This document shows, piece after piece, positions 1 through 12,233 of a stretch of 64,000 nucleotides of DNA. The notes beneath the pieces are model-generated. The model made no database searches. It was not told where the DNA came from and saw only the letters and a list, made by a program, of their open reading frames with translations. The DNA lies in contig CM030704.1 in NCBI GenBank assembly GCA_017979445.1, positions 15,483,658 through 15,547,657 on the forward strand, written 5' to 3'. Made by a program: the position numbers and the translations under genes. Position 1 is the stretch's first letter. Each line of letters begins with the position of its first letter. This stretch comes from Akebia trifoliata (lineage: Eukaryota > Streptophyta > Magnoliopsida > Ranunculales > Lardizabalaceae).

Positions 1-624
1 CTTACTTTACATTAATTTTAATTTAATTATTAATTTCAAAATTTTTAATTATTAAAATTATAAAATTATCATTTTACCCTCGGAAAGGACTTATTGCATT
101 TTAAGTCATTTGTTAATGTTCCAGGATGTTTTGAAATTGATTTTTCATAAGGAATTCAATGGGAATATTGGTTTTTATTATTTATGAAATTTTTTGTGTG
201 AAATGGTCATGAACTTTATGAGGAGCATTTTCGTAATTTTGTCAAATTTTGTGAAAATTGGTGAAATGATTTATTGAATTTCGATTTATTATTTTATGTG
301 TTTGAAAGGATTTTTCCTAGCGTAATGTAGGCTCTAGGGATGTTTTGAGGTTAGGGGTATTTTGATAATTTGATCATTTTTTAGTGATTTTTACCGTGAA
401 GCTTCTTTTTATCTGCAAAATGATGATTTCTACGTTTTTGAGGTTATATTTTCCTAGCGTAACATGGTTTCTAAGGTTTTGTTAGTTTGAGATACCTCAT
501 CTGAATTCTTGAAATATATCTAGCAACAAAATATAGCATTGAAATAATCATCCATCATTGGGAACTGTTGCAATCGGGTTAACGAGTTGATTAATCAGGC
601 GAGTACAAAAATGGGGTGTCTACA
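1..624 (-). mobile_element. Tat-type LTR, partial (family of elements B and E)
   Basis: This is the right-hand part of an LTR whose other end lies outside the window. It matches the ends of the LTRs at 42838-44118, 49782-51483, 58227-59969 and 62296-63863, and finishes with the same GGGGTGTCTACA. Read on the minus strand it begins TGTAGACACCCCATTTTTG, the usual 5' start of this LTR. No PPT follows it on the right, so it is either the 5' LTR of a minus-strand element extending leftward or a solo LTR. Confidence 0.85.
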
Positions 625-783
625 CAAGCCATTATGCATCATTCTCAAAATTCTTATTGGATGCCTACACCTAGTTCGTTCGACCAACCATACCACATAG
701 ATAATTGATTTTTCTTAGATACCATACCTAATAAGAACGAGTTCATTTAGGATAGTCATTTTGGTAACCATAAGGATTTTTAT

Positions 784-1020
784 ATGCACGATACCTCGAT
801 GATGAATCCAACCATAATTTCCTTACAATCCTATGATTCTCAACATTTCTCCGAATATAGAACAGTAGAGCTAGAGTCAACATTCAATAACTCATTTTTG
901 TTCTCTCCTCCAACTTCATCATTAGAGTCCTTGATGACTGAGTTGTTTAATCAACAACAACAGTTCATCCAACAACAACAACAAGACATCAATCAAACCT
1001 TAGCCAGCATAGAAACTTAA
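784..1020 (+). pseudogene. Gln-rich gag-like fragment
   Basis: A 78-codon open stretch ending in a Q-rich tract (FIQQQQQDINQTLASIET) followed by TAA. Upstream, out of the open frame, there are S/P-rich residues that look like the C-terminal part of a plant gag. The sequence after the stop is still weakly coding-like (SHLALSLEERNFDKF). I cannot assign a domain. The call rests on position, upstream of a 3' retroelement region, and on composition. It is probably not translated as a functional protein. Confidence 0.35.
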
Positions 1021-1328
1021 TTGAGTCACCTAGCACTATCTTTAGAAGAAAGAAATTTTGATAAATTCAAAATAAGGATATCTCCATCCTAGAAAATCTA
1101 CCATTCTTTCAAAATAACCTTAGTGACTAGTTTTACTCTTTTAAAGATTTCAATGATTGTCCATCAATAATTGATAATCTGGTTTCAATTGAACTTCAAA
1201 TTCAAACCAATGAGGTTACAGTTTCAATTGAAGTAAGGATGGAAGATTAACTAGGTTAGTTTATTGCGCCCTTAGAAGAAAGAGAAAATAGTCAATTTTC
1301 AAATGATATAACCCCCGAGAGCCAACCA

Positions 1329-1610
1329 ATGCTTCGAATTCCCAATGAGCTAACCAATTGTACAAATTTGACTAAAGAAACTAATCCACCATCAGAGAAA
1401 ACTATTGTTCAGGAAGAACCAAGGATGAATTCTAATTTGTTAGTCACACCAATTCTGATCACTACTGATCTAACCTCGTACCCCATCCAACTTATCCTTT
1501 CACAAAATTATAAAGACCCTATCTGTCATACAACCTCCATTCTCTTAGAAAATACGATAGTTGAGAACTATTTCAAAAAGGTGATGACATTAAGAACTGA
1601 GGATAAATGA
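1329..1610 (+). pseudogene. Degenerate retroelement ORF fragment, unrecognised
   Basis: A 93-codon open stretch rich in T, N, I and L with no motif that I recognise. It sits between the Q-rich gag-like fragment and the 3' non-coding part of the plus-strand element. It may be a relic of the retroelement's second ORF, or chance open sequence in AT-rich DNA. Confidence 0.25.
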
Positions 1611-3137
1611 GGAATGTTGATCATTTAAAAAATCATTTTCATGTCCCAACGATGATCAAAATCTGTCTGCCTATCATTTAGGGTGGGAAGTCGATTGTCG
1701 TGTCTATCAAATTAGATGTTAGAAAATTTCTTAAAAATTAGACCTTTTGATAGGTCCAGCTGAAGACGTTAAACTTAGTACTACTTGAGAGCCAACCCAT
1801 GTGCTTTTGTTTTAATAAGTAGTACAATTAGGAAATAAACTTTCTCAAAAAAAGAAAAAATTCCAACCTTAATCCCTTTCTTATTTACTTCCTCTTCAAG
1901 ACAAATCTCAACCAAGCCAATCAATCAACACTACTAGGACTGTAGACTGGTCAGCAATTGTTGATTAAGTAACAGAGATAGATGTTGGCCTATATTGAGG
2001 AGAAGAAGGTACAAGTCACTGAAAGTTTGGATTCAGATTAGGATGGGTTTTATTCTTAGACTAGGACGTTTTTAGGTTCTTTCTTAATTCTTAGGTAGGA
2101 TTTTATTTAAACAAAATTATAATTGTTATTATAACTTTCAATCTCTTCAGATCAGTTGTAACAAAATTTTGCACATTAATGCCCCATCCATTTCAGGTAT
2201 GATTTAACATTTTTCTCTCTTTCCTTATTGCGTGTATATTGAGGACAGTGATTCATTTAGGTTTGGGGGTATTAGGTTAGTTCACAATTGCATTACATGG
2301 CATTCTAGTTTAGTTTCATATTTTCAGAAGAAAAAAATTTAATACTTTTGAAATATTTTATTCAAAATATTGGTATGTACTTTTTACATATGAATTTCAA
2401 ATATTAGGCTCATGTTTTAACTTTTGACTAAGTTCTTTTTGGTTGTTCCTCATTAAGAAAATCATGAAAAAATTACTTAGAAAAATTCATTTTTGATTGA
2501 GTACTTGAAAAAATAAGATTTTATAGAACAAGAGTTGACATTCTTCTTTGTCTAAAGTGTTAGGAGAAACCTAGTCTAGTGAACTATGATTTCATTGTCA
2601 TTTGGTTGGCTGGTTAGAAAAAAAATAGAACTAGGGTTAATATCACTTGGATAGTAACCATAGGATTAGACTGGGTACCTTGAAAATGGATATTTTTTTT
2701 TGTAAAAAGAACACCAGAAAATGGTGAAATATGAAAAAGTTGAGAAAATAAAAAACAGAAAGATGTGAAAAAGATTAAAGTAAAGTAAAAATGTTATAAC
2801 TAAAAAAGTATAAAAATGAAAAAATTCCAATGAGACCACTTAGTTCAATAAGGAGACAACCGTCAATGGTAAAAACTTGAGTAAATTAGAATATCACAGA
2901 TAAAACTCCTTAGAGGTATTAAATTGAACATCCACACCTCTCAAAATCCCAGACAGGATGCCTAGTTTAGAGTTAGAACTTAGGTAGAATCGACCATTCT
3001 TAACAATTAGGAGGTGAAATCTTATTCCTAAAAAAAATGTTATTTTAAAAAGAAAAAAATCAGAAAATCGCGCAAGCACTCAAGTTATCTTTGAAATTTC
3101 TAAAATGAGGAATAAAAACTTAGAACTTTGTCAAACG

Positions 3138-3142
3138 TAAAT
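3138..3142. repeat. Target-site duplication TAAAT (left) of the solo LTR
   Basis: TAAAT directly precedes TGTGGCGCC and recurs at 6335-6339 directly after GGTGTTACA. A perfect 5-bp duplication fixes both ends of the insertion. Confidence 0.9.
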
Positions 3143-6100
3143 TGTGGCGCCCCGCCGGACGCTAACACAAATCCCCATGTCAGATTTCAAGGTACGAGGT
3201 GGCACCTCGAAATTTCGGCATGGTCTCCTCTGTTTATGTTAGCATTCCAAGGCGATTCAACCTGCACCTGATAAACGACATACAATCCTGCATATAACAA
3301 ACAAAATATAATACTAGCGGAAGCCTATATACGTCTAATAATGTTCGATAGATCAGAGTGCGGAAGAAGAAAAATTATATACAGGATTATACAAAATTCC
3401 TCACTCTAACAAAATTCTTAACACTCAAGATAAATCCATAAGACTACTTGGAGAAACTGACACCACTAGGGGGTATAGTCCTAATACTTACCAGGTGACG
3501 GACTCTGGTTGTCTATCTGACCAACCAGATGATCCTCGCTCTTGTTCTACACTGGTTTCGCCAAGCTTCAGATCTGAAACTAAAAAAAAATGGAGAAGGA
3601 AAGGGTGAGTAACAATGGTTACCCAGTAAGGAAGCAACAATTTCTGCCAATAACCTTTCCTAACATGAACAAATAAGCATACTGAATCATTTTAAAATAA
3701 ACAAAGTTTTACAGAAGAAACCTATGATTAACTGGTATATATAGCCAGGGATGAGCAACTAAACATTTTAAAACTCACATTACATCGATCAGCAGTACTC
3801 ACTATAACATTCTCTTTTTATACAAATCTAATTGATCAAATGGAAACAATAAACATGCATTTCATTTTATATATCAAAATAAGCAACAGATACATAATAC
3901 ACAATGGTGGAGTATTGGAATTAGAGTGTTGGGATTCACGACTGGATCGCTCCCAGTTGGGACATGATGTTACAATTTCTCTCTGGCTTTTAGTTCTTGA
4001 TTTTGTGGCCGGTCACTGCACTTACCACGTTTGGTTGACCATTTATCCAGCTCAGGCTGGCCGTTTGACGTGACCGTAAGCAATGGGTCTCTTTTCGATG
4101 TGTCAGAACGTTCGACTACTATAGATTGTTAGTGATCACTGACCAATCATCTTCGTCTATGCCTATCAGGCGTGCATGTGATTCCCAAATATACAAACCA
4201 TTCGTATACGACCACCTTTACATTATAAGTTCACTGGTAAAGATAGAGAGGAATATCCCGGATTCCAGTTGTGACTCCACTCTCATACGCGTCCCATACC
4301 ACGTATGAGTTTGGTGGTCCCTACCGTACATCCCAGGATAGTACATCACTCCGGATGATATGACGTACTATCCCTTCAAGCATTCACAAACTCTTTAACA
4401 GCTCACAAAATAGTTACATATATATATTATTTTCATTTGAAAACAAAAGAGAAATTAACAATACAAGGTTGAGAATAGATATCCAGTTTCCTACCATGCA
4501 AGTGTGGCCATCCGGCCTAAAATAAATAACATAACGGAAACGTAAACAGCGCCTCGCGCTAACAGAAAGGAAATAAACATGCAACCAATAATATTATCCC
4601 TAGATATCTGTTCACCAACCTACACACAACACAACAACGTAAAATGCAGACATCACCCCTCGGGTGTGACTCTGACATTTTACCGTTTCATACCCTTTTT
4701 CCTTTTTTTTTTTTTCTGATTTTTACAGTTTTCAATCTCTTCAATAAAATATATATTTTCTGATATTCATCAACTCAAAATGAGTTCATTGAATATTAAA
4801 TCACATTTTCCAACTATAGAATTTATTTCTATCAATAATATTGAAAAAGAATACAATTTTTATATCAAAACGGGGTCCGAACAGTGCACAAGACCCAATT
4901 TATGGAAATAACCCGTTATAATACTCTACCCACGTATAATTTGTTAAAAATACAATTAAACATATTAAACATGCAATTTCTGTCGTGAATTTTAAAATAA
5001 ACAAAGAATTCTATATTTCAGAAATACATCCAAATTTTTCCAATAAAATCCTAAATGCAATTTTCACAATCTATGATTACTAATAGAAATTGAGAGTTCC
5101 TTACAATCTCTAGGCGAAAGGATCAAAGCGTGTGCACGAAAATCGAGGCGATCGGCGCGGAAATCGAGATGGACCGAACTTCGAAGCGGCTGATTTTTGA
5201 AATCGACCTGGTGGTTTTGAAGATCTTGATGTGCTCGTCTCTTCTCCCTTCTACGGCGAAAGGCGGTTTGACCCCGAAACCGATGAAAATCGAGGCCGAA
5301 GTTATGAAAATCTCCGTATAAAAATACGGCTGATTTTTGACTATACGGGGTGAAAAATACGAGAAAACGGAAGGAATTTGGTTGGGTTATGTAGAGAATG
5401 AGGCTGCGGACGTTTCTCCCTTCTGCGTCGAAAGACGGTTTGACCCCGAAACGGACGAAATCCGAGGTCAAAGTTTCGAAATTTCCGTATCCAAATACGG
5501 CTGATTATTGACGATATTGGATGAAATAGAAAGTGAAACGAAAAAAGGTTGGGTGGGTTTTGTAGAGAACGTAGCTGCGGACCTTTTTCTCTTCTGCGGC
5601 GATCGTCAAAAATGAACCGTTTGCGAGAGATCTGAAGTGAAAAAATCGGAGGAAAAACAAATTTCTTTTTTTTTTTTTCATTTTTTTTCCGCACTGTTTG
5701 GACGAGTGGGGAAGATGAGAGAAAAAAAAAATTTTAAAATATTATTTAAATAAAATGTGGGACGAATTCGGTATTTTGTCAATTGTTTCGATCGATGATA
5801 ACTTGATCATCCGGACTCCAAAACTGACGAATGAATACTCTATTTCGCCTAATTTTTCATTCCAGATCTAATGATGTAGTCAATTTCTACAAATTTTATC
5901 TCCATAAAAAATTTACATTTTTGGCCTGACGTGACCCATAAAACTTGATGTCGTTTTCGTTTTTGGCGATAATTCAACTTCCTGATCTCCAAAAATGACA
6001 AATAAATAGTCCATCTTGAATAATTTTTCGTTATAAACCCAATGGTGTGATCAAATTTTAAAAATTATTGCTCTAACAAAAAATCACTGTTTTAGCCTGG

Positions 6101-6334
6101 TCCTACCCGGTAATCGCGGATTTTGCAACTTTTATATTCGGACTCGCATTTGAGCGTGCTTACAGGCTAAACTATGTTTTTCGATCATTTTGAATCTAAT
6201 GGTGAGGTCAGATTCTATTAAAAATGATCAAAACAAGGTCTCACAGTTTTACCCTAAGTCCCACTTTCAAGATTTTCTTAAAATTCCACTATTTTATTTT
6301 CTCGAGATACGAATTAAAAATTCGGGGTGTTACA
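3143..6334 (-). mobile_element. Solo LTR, TGTAACACCCCG family (C'), 3.2 kb
   Basis: The element has canonical TG...CA ends and a perfect 5-bp TSD (TAAAT). On the minus strand it starts TGTAACACCCCGAATTTT and ends GGCGCCACA. It has no internal coding domains and no second copy of its ends, so it is a solo LTR. The terminal parts match element C (37887-42832), which lies in the opposite orientation. Distinctive shared blocks include the segment around 4080-4400 (compare 39840-40115). The middle (about 5100-5700) is GC-richer, carries short tandem duplications, and does not match C. LTRs of this length with this start are typical of the Del/Tekay chromovirus lineage; that assignment is an inference. 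Confidence 0.9.
5130..5610. repeat. Degenerate tandem repeat in the solo LTR
   Basis: A CGGCTGATTWTTGA motif recurs at about 5187, 5327 and 5498. The blocks with 'CTCCCTTCTRCG..GAAAG.CGGTTTGACCCCGAAAC' recur between them, giving irregular periods of 140 and 171 bp. The block is absent from the related solo LTR C. Confidence 0.6.
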
Positions 6335-6339
6335 TAAAT
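6335..6339. repeat. Target-site duplication TAAAT (right)
   Basis: Partner of 3138-3142. Confidence 0.9.
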
Positions 6340-6584
6340 GACCTTTGACTAATTTGTAAAATATCATTATATTCGCGTTACATACTTTAATTTTGAATTT
6401 GACATTTCTGTAAAGTGTTGGAATTTTGTAAGTATATTCTCTACAAACTCTCACGAGTCAAACTCATCCACTAGGGATAATCTAGCGGTTCAAGGGCTTC
6501 TTGCATTAGCTAAATGCAATCGAGGTGCCTGCGAAAGTGGTAATTTTATTTTCTAGGGACTAGAAAAAGGTAAATTTGGGGGTG
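6340..6584 (+). mobile_element. Element H internal end with polypurine tract
   Basis: This is the continuation of the internal region interrupted by the solo LTR. It ends in a purine-rich AAATTTGGGGGTG (6572-6584) directly before TGATGAGTGTC, which is the start of an LTR. This arrangement is the expected plus-strand PPT/3' LTR junction and sets the orientation of the element. Confidence 0.7.
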
Positions 6585-7729
6585 TGATGAGTGTCTCGAA
6601 ACATTAAATTATACGCACGTTTCCCGAACATTTATCTTGATTGGTGTCTCTATCTCTCCATATTAAGGTAATAATCATGATAAGCCTTGAAACATCATGT
6701 TGCATGTTAATTAAGCTTAATTATACATAAATAAATTTATTTACTAGACAAATATAATTACGTGTGTTTCTTGTGTAGAAAATCAACATTTTGGAATAAA
6801 AATCTCAAGAAAAAATATTTGAGCTCATTTTGGAATATCCTAATCCTTAACTCATATTCTTCTCTTTTGCCTTTTTGTGCAAAGAAAAGTGGAGGCCACT
6901 TTTGGACTCTTCTACACACATTTTTCTCTATAAATAGAGTTTTAATCTCTAGAGAAATCCTCTCTCTTGGTTCTCTTATTCAAGACTCCTTTAATCTAAG
7001 GCTTTTAGCCTCTTCTCTTATATTTTTATATTTTTATCTTCTAATTATTTTATTTTTGGCTAAATAATCTTGTAATAAGTAGAAGAAGAATAATATCTAA
7101 GTTTCTCCATGAAATGAAGAAAAGTTCTTCCATCTCTTAACTTTCCTCTCTTGCGATGACATTAGGCTAAGTTCCCCTCCATTAGAGAGTGGAAAAGCTT
7201 AGAATAAATTCTTGTGTTGTTTCTAGTTTCATGTCTTTCTTTTATCTAAAATGCTCATGAGTTCTTTTTAAGATTTCTTGCACCTTTTATTCTTAATATA
7301 GATACTTTATACTTAGATTAGATCAAGATAAAGTATGCTTTAAATAGATAGTTGGTAGTAGGAAGTTCAAGGAATTCTACTTTATTTTTCTTCCCTCATT
7401 TGATTTCATTTGCTAAATTTTCGATCTAAGGACCTAACACCAAACCCTTACGATTGAGTTATAAAAAGGCTAGAGACTAGGAGTTGCTTATTAACATGTT
7501 CTAGGTAAATCCACTTCCAATGGTGCTTTAATTTCATAAGTTTACTTGTTTTTAACTTCATAAAAAGAAAAAAAATAGTTTTAATCACATTTAGTTTAAA
7601 AGAATTTTATCCTCTTAGCTTAACTCTACTCCACCTTTCTCTTGGGTTCGATCCCCTACTTGCCCTACAAATAAGGTAAAAGTAAGATTAATATTAACTC
7701 CGGTGGGAAGAACAACGATAGTACCACCA
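6585..7729 (+). mobile_element. LTR of TGATGAG family, copy 1
   Basis: It begins TGATGAGTGTCTCGAAACA immediately after a PPT and ends near GGGAAGAACAACGATAGT plus ACCACCA, a decayed version of the CTCATCA terminus seen in copy 3. TGATGAG/CTCATCA forms the short inverted terminal repeat expected of an LTR. A TATA box is present at 6929-6937. It is very similar along its length to copy 3 (9142-10333), so the pair defines the family. Confidence 0.8.
6929..6937 (+). promoter_or_regulatory. LTR TATA box (TATAAATAG)
   Basis: TATAAATAG in a CT-rich context inside LTR copy 1. The same box at the same relative place in copy 3 (9485-9493) supports a promoter role and plus orientation. Confidence 0.6.
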
Positions 7730-7745
7730 GATAATAGTCCCCTTA

Positions 7746-9141
7746 TGATAGTAATCGATATCTTAAAACACTAAATTATCCATACTTTTTCAAAGTATTT
7801 ATCTAGATTTTTGTCTCTATTTTTTCTATATCAAGTAAATAATCCTTTAAGTCTCGAAATATCACGTTGTATGTTCTTCTAGGCCAATTAAGCTTAATTA
7901 TTCATAAATAATTGCATTTGTCAAAAATCCTGATTACACGTGTTTATTGTGCAGATCAAAGATCACACCATCAAATTGAGCCCTAAAATTAGAAACTAGA
8001 TATTGCATTTCAATCTTGAGGACCAATCAAGTACCTTGGACAAATTTTGAGACTAAAAATTTAAACCTAATCATAACACGGTGAGCAACTTGGGCGGCTT
8101 GGTGGATATAGTTGGAATGCCCTAGATTTACATGAGTGTGCTTCGCACGTAATCTTATTCGCAATACTTAAGGTGATTAACAATGGATCTTTCTAGAACC
8201 TACGATTTTTATAAATAAAGTATTTCTCAATGTAGAAATGGCCCATTTTCTGGCCCTTTCTTTGATCATTTCTTTGATCCCCTTCTTGGGTCCCTCTTGA
8301 TTTTTTGCCTATCTTCCTTTAACCTAAGGCTCTTGGCCCTTTGTCATGTATTTTATGTTTTCTCTTAGGTTTTCCATTAATTTCTACAATTCTTATAAGT
8401 GATAGAGTGAGGAGAGGTTGTAATTATCTTTATTTAATGAAGCAAGGCTTCTTCTTCTCCCTGTATCTTACTCTATCACTTGTAACAACTTTAGGCTAAT
8501 CTCCCATCCATTGGAGGATGGATAAACCTAGAGCAATATTATTTTGTTGTATTTAGTTTCTTTATATCTTAATTTCCTTTAATGTTTATGAGTTCTCTTC
8601 AAGGCTTGTCCACTCCTATACATTAAGGTTAGAGATGAACTCTTACACCTTTTATGCTTAACCTAGATGCTTCATACTTAGATAAGATCAAGATATAGCA
8701 TGCTTAATCTAGATATTTGGTAGTAAGAGATTCACATATTAGAGAGCGAAGGAATTCTACTCTAGTATTCTTTAATTTGATTTTATTTGTTAAATCTTCC
8801 AATTTAAGGAGATAACACCAAGCCCTTATGATTGAGTCATCAAAGAGGTTAAAAGCTAGATTTTGATTTAGTAATTTGGTCTAGGTGGATCACTTTCTAA
8901 TGGAATTTTCCTCCATAGTTTTAGTTTTATTTTACTTTCTATTAGTTTAATTTTTCAACAACTTGTATTTTATTTTGGTAACTTCAAAAACTCAAAAACA
9001 GATTTATTTGTTGGTTTAGGTTGATTTAATTATCTTAGCTTAATTCTACCCCTTTTATCTTGGGCTTGATCCCTTACTTGTCCCAAAAATCAAGGAAATT
9101 TACATATATATTAACTTTTATAGGAAGGACAACGATAGTCT
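7746..9141 (+). mobile_element. Diverged LTR of TGATGAG family, copy 2
   Basis: This 1.4 kb block shares the family's start region (about 7746-7870, decayed), the mid segments with 'TTAGGCTAA.CTCC' and 'GATCAAGATA.AG.ATGCTTAA', and the end GGACAACGATAGTCT, but is clearly more diverged than copies 1 and 3 are from each other. A TATA-like TATAAATAA sits at 8210-8218. It abuts copy 3 without any spacer. The left edge is uncertain by about 15 bp. Confidence 0.65.
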
Positions 9142-10333
9142 TGATGAGTGTCTTGAAACACTCAATTATATGCACGTTTTTCGGTATTTATCTTGATTTT
9201 TATCAAAATTTATCTGTATTAAGATAATAATCATGATAAGCGTCGAAATACCATGTTTCATGTTAATTAGGCTTAATTATACATAAATAAATTCATTTAC
9301 TAGATAAACCTAATTGCGTGTGTTTCTTGTGTAGAAAATCAACATTTTGAAATCAAAATCTCAAGGCAAAAGCATTTGGGCCCACTTTGGAATGCCCTAA
9401 TCTTTAACTCATATTCTCCTCTTTGTCTTTTTGTACAAAAAAAAGTGGAGGCTACTTTTAGACTCTTCTACATACATTTTTCTCTATAAATAGAGCATCA
9501 ATCTCTAGAGAAAGGGTCCATCTTGTTTCTCTTATCCAAGACTCTTTTAATCTAAGACTCTTAGACTATTCTTTTATTTTTTGTATTTTTATTTTCTAGT
9601 TATTTTCTTTTGGCTAAAAATTTTGTAAGAAGTAGAAGAAGAAGAAGTTGTAAGTTTCTCCATGAAATGAAGAAAAGTTCCTTCATCTCTTCTCTTCCCT
9701 CTCTTACAATGACATTAGGCTAAGCTCCCCTTCATTTGAGAGTGGAAAAGCCTAGTGCAAGTTCTTGTGTTATTTCTAATTTCATGTCTTTATTTTAATT
9801 AAAATGTTTATGAGTTCTCTTTAAAATTTTTTGCATCTTTTATTCTTAATATAGATACTTTATGCTTAGATTAGATCAAGATAAAGTATGCTTAAATTAG
9901 ATAATTGGTAGTAGGAAGTTTTCAAAAAATTCTACTTTGTTTATGTCTCTCATGTGATTTCATTTGCTAAACTTTCCAATCTAAGGAGCTAACACCAAGC
10001 CCTTACGATTTAGTTATAAAAAGGCTAGAGATTAGAAATTGTTCATCAACATGTTCTAGGTAGATCCACCTCTAATGGTGTTTTAATTTCATAAATTTAC
10101 TTGCTTTTAATTTCATTTATTTTAGTTCATTTTCTAGCAATTTTACATCTTCTTATAAGTTCAAAAGTACAAAGAAAAACAGTTTTAATTTCTTTTAGTT
10201 AATTTGAATTTTATCCTCTTAGCTTAACTCTACTCCTCTTTTCTCTTGGGTTCGATCTCCTACTTGCTGCACAAGTAAGGTAAAAGTAAGATTAATATTA
10301 ATTTTGGTGAGAAGAACAACGATAGTCTCATCA
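9142..10333 (+). mobile_element. LTR of TGATGAG family, copy 3
   Basis: It starts TGATGAGTGTCTTGAAACA and ends GATAGTCTCATCA, giving a complete TGATGAG...CTCATCA terminal inverted repeat. The TATA box is at 9485-9493. No PBS follows it and no 5-bp duplication flanks it, so it is not a clean solo insertion. It joins copy 2 on the left and a minus-strand gypsy pol remnant on the right. Confidence 0.8.
9485..9493 (+). promoter_or_regulatory. LTR TATA box (TATAAATAG)
   Basis: The sequence CTCTATAAATAGAG matches the box in LTR copy 1. Confidence 0.6.
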
Positions 10334-11231
10334 AATAACGTAGTTCATTGCTCATTTTTTAAGCATTTTGCTTCCACTTTATCTATTGGAAGAGTGCCCT
10401 TGTCTAAATAATCATACACGGTAGAAAATCAAATTGTTTCCTGATTCTTGTTTGTAACCAGAGCCTCTTCATTGTTCTATTCTTGATAGTTTTTTTATTC
10501 AAATTGAGTGCTACTATGTCTTTAGAACACCTTAACGAAAACTTACTCGTCTGTTGAAACCATATGGAACTTTGTTCCAATTGTTGCTAAAGAGTTAGCA
10601 TGTACATTTTTTCTTCGGAGAATTTGCTCCATTGTCATGTTACAAAAAGAGGCTAACAACCTTATGATTTTTTGAAAGTATGGTTTCAAATGATCTTCTT
10701 TCACACAATACCATCCTTGAAGTTGTGAAATTACGAATAAAAGTCCCCCTACTATATATAAGTCTTGAATTTATGTATCAATAGCTAGTTCTTAACAAAA
10801 TATTATAACTTCATATTTGGCTTCATTGTTTTAGCAACCAAAATCTAACTTGCAAGTGGAAAGTATCTCTTGTCATGTTGGTGACTTCATGACGAAAACC
10901 AATTCCACCATCATGCAGTTCATTCATAGTTTTACCTTCAAACTATCCTAATTTCTATTTCAATGATACTTCAAAGTACAAATCCCGTTCATTATCTATT
11001 GGAATGTGGTTGTAAACATTCATTTTTTCTATTGTATTATTGATGACCTCTAATAGAATGTTTTTCTTTATTATGTTTCCCTCAACGTTCAATTGACCAA
11101 AAACTACTTGTTGATCAAAAATTGGGTTCTTGGCTAACTTTTCAGCAATGGTTTGACCTCAAATCATTTTCTGGGTATTGCACTACATATCAAATTCTAC
11201 CTACTTTAGATACCATCTAACAAGTCGTCTG
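10334..11231 (-). pseudogene. Ty3/gypsy RNase H remnant, downstream half (element I)
   Basis: The minus-strand frames give a decayed Ty3/gypsy RNase H end and linker. RRLVRWYL at the right edge corresponds to the 'tGRLARWxLLLxEFDI' segment, and 'GQTIAEKLAKNP' to the 'KGQAxADFLADHP' segment that joins RNase H to the second RNase H of Tat elements. Several stops and frame changes occur. The fragment breaks at 11231, exactly where element F starts, and its upstream half resumes at 25881. It is therefore older than F. No gag, protease or integrase belonging to it was found. Confidence 0.7.
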
Positions 11232-11236
11232 GTTAG
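11232..11236. repeat. Target-site duplication GTTAG (left) of element F
   Basis: GTTAG precedes TGTAGTCATG; ATTAG (25876-25880) follows GTGTCTACA. There is one mismatch, as expected for an old insertion. Confidence 0.8.
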
Positions 11237-11417
11237 TGTAGTCATGAAAAGTTCATCATGAACCTCAATGCTACATTATTTAAAGTCGCCGCCATTCTTT
11301 TTTGGAAATGGGTATGAATGGGTGCCCGAAATATTTTTAAAATTATTTTTACATTGTAGTGACTCTCATACAAGGAAATGACTAGTCTACCAAAGATCTA
11401 GGTACAGAGGTCCGATT

Positions 11418-11452
11418 AGAGGATGGCGAAGGTGTTAGGAACCCCATCCTCT
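11418..11452 (-). promoter_or_regulatory. Conserved LTR stem-loop (F, 3' LTR)
   Basis: AGAGGATGGCG pairs with CCCCATCCTCT (one mismatch) around the loop AAGGTGTTAGGAA. It is the decayed partner of 24085-24119. Confidence 0.65.
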
Positions 11453-12224
11453 CTACCAAAGGTGGTTACCATGAAACTTGGCCATCATTTTGAAAAAACT
11501 TAAGAAAATGAATGAAAATGCATGTTAGAGGTGGTGTGTGCATTGAGTGAAATGTTCCCTTAGAAAATGGTTTGATTTCAATGTGAAATTAGGGGCATCC
11601 TATGGAGAAGGATGACCCATATAGCCACAATATTTTTTATGGATATGAATATTGGTTTAAGTTTTTAAAGAGACTCTATGGTGGAGTTCCCTTGAGGCCA
11701 CAACCTTGATGCATGTATGCAAGGCTAGAAACTTAGTGTTTCACCCTAACAAGAGAGTGACATATTTCTTCATCATTTCCATTCATATGTAAGTGGGTGC
11801 ATTGTGTACAACATAATGCATAAAATATAGTAAGGAAAAGAAGGCTTCAACCCCCACCCTTTCAATCGAACCTTACTCCAATCTATTGGAGACGGAAGAG
11901 GGTGTAATAACATCCTAAGGATTGCTAAAATATAAAATTTGAGGGTTAAAAGTAAAAGATGCAAACTAAACAAAATACACTTAGTCTAACCCACTTTGTC
12001 CCTTGAAACTCTTGAATAAGCTTGAATCTTGAGATGGCTTTGAAAGTTGAATGCCTTTGTTGAAGGTAGATGATTAGAGATAGTGGAATTTTTGGTTGAA
12101 GGTTGAGAAATGGGTGAGAGTTTTTGAGTTAGAAAATTAGGTTAAGATAGGGTTGGAGAAGTTAGTAGAAATTTAGGTAGAGAAATGGGAACTTGAGAGC
12201 ATCGATTATTCATAAAAACTGAAG

Positions 12225-12233
12225 CTATTTATA
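12225..12233 (-). promoter_or_regulatory. LTR TATA box
   Basis: CTATTTATA reads TATAAATAG on the minus strand, in the element's orientation. The right LTR carries TATAAATAA at the aligned place. Confidence 0.6.

Larger units (their letters stand above)
625..3142 (+). mobile_element. Internal remnant of an old plus-strand LTR element (H)
   Basis: Non-coding and decayed coding DNA that reads best as the internal 3' part of an LTR retrotransposon on the plus strand. It holds a Q-rich gag-like stretch (784-1020) and a degenerate ORF (1329-1610). At 1750-1800 there is a motif resembling the 'GAAGACGTTAAAC...GGCAACCC' segment that I recall after the last ORF of Athila-like elements; at 2235-2280 there is a purine-rich TTTGGGGG motif. 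The segment continues after the solo LTR at 6340 and reaches a PPT and LTR at 6571-6585. No RT or integrase is visible, so pol is deleted. The lineage is an inference. Confidence 0.5.

Noticed and set aside
2235..2290. PPT-like TTTAGGTTTGGGGGTATTAG as a second LTR junction
   Set aside because: No LTR start follows it and the sequence after it does not match the TGATGAG LTRs. The true junction is at 6571-6585.
5064..5694. Two overlapping minus-strand ORFs of 135 and 117 codons
   Set aside because: They are Arg/Phe-rich chance frames over the GC-richer tandem duplications of solo LTR C'. The repeats explain their resemblance to each other.
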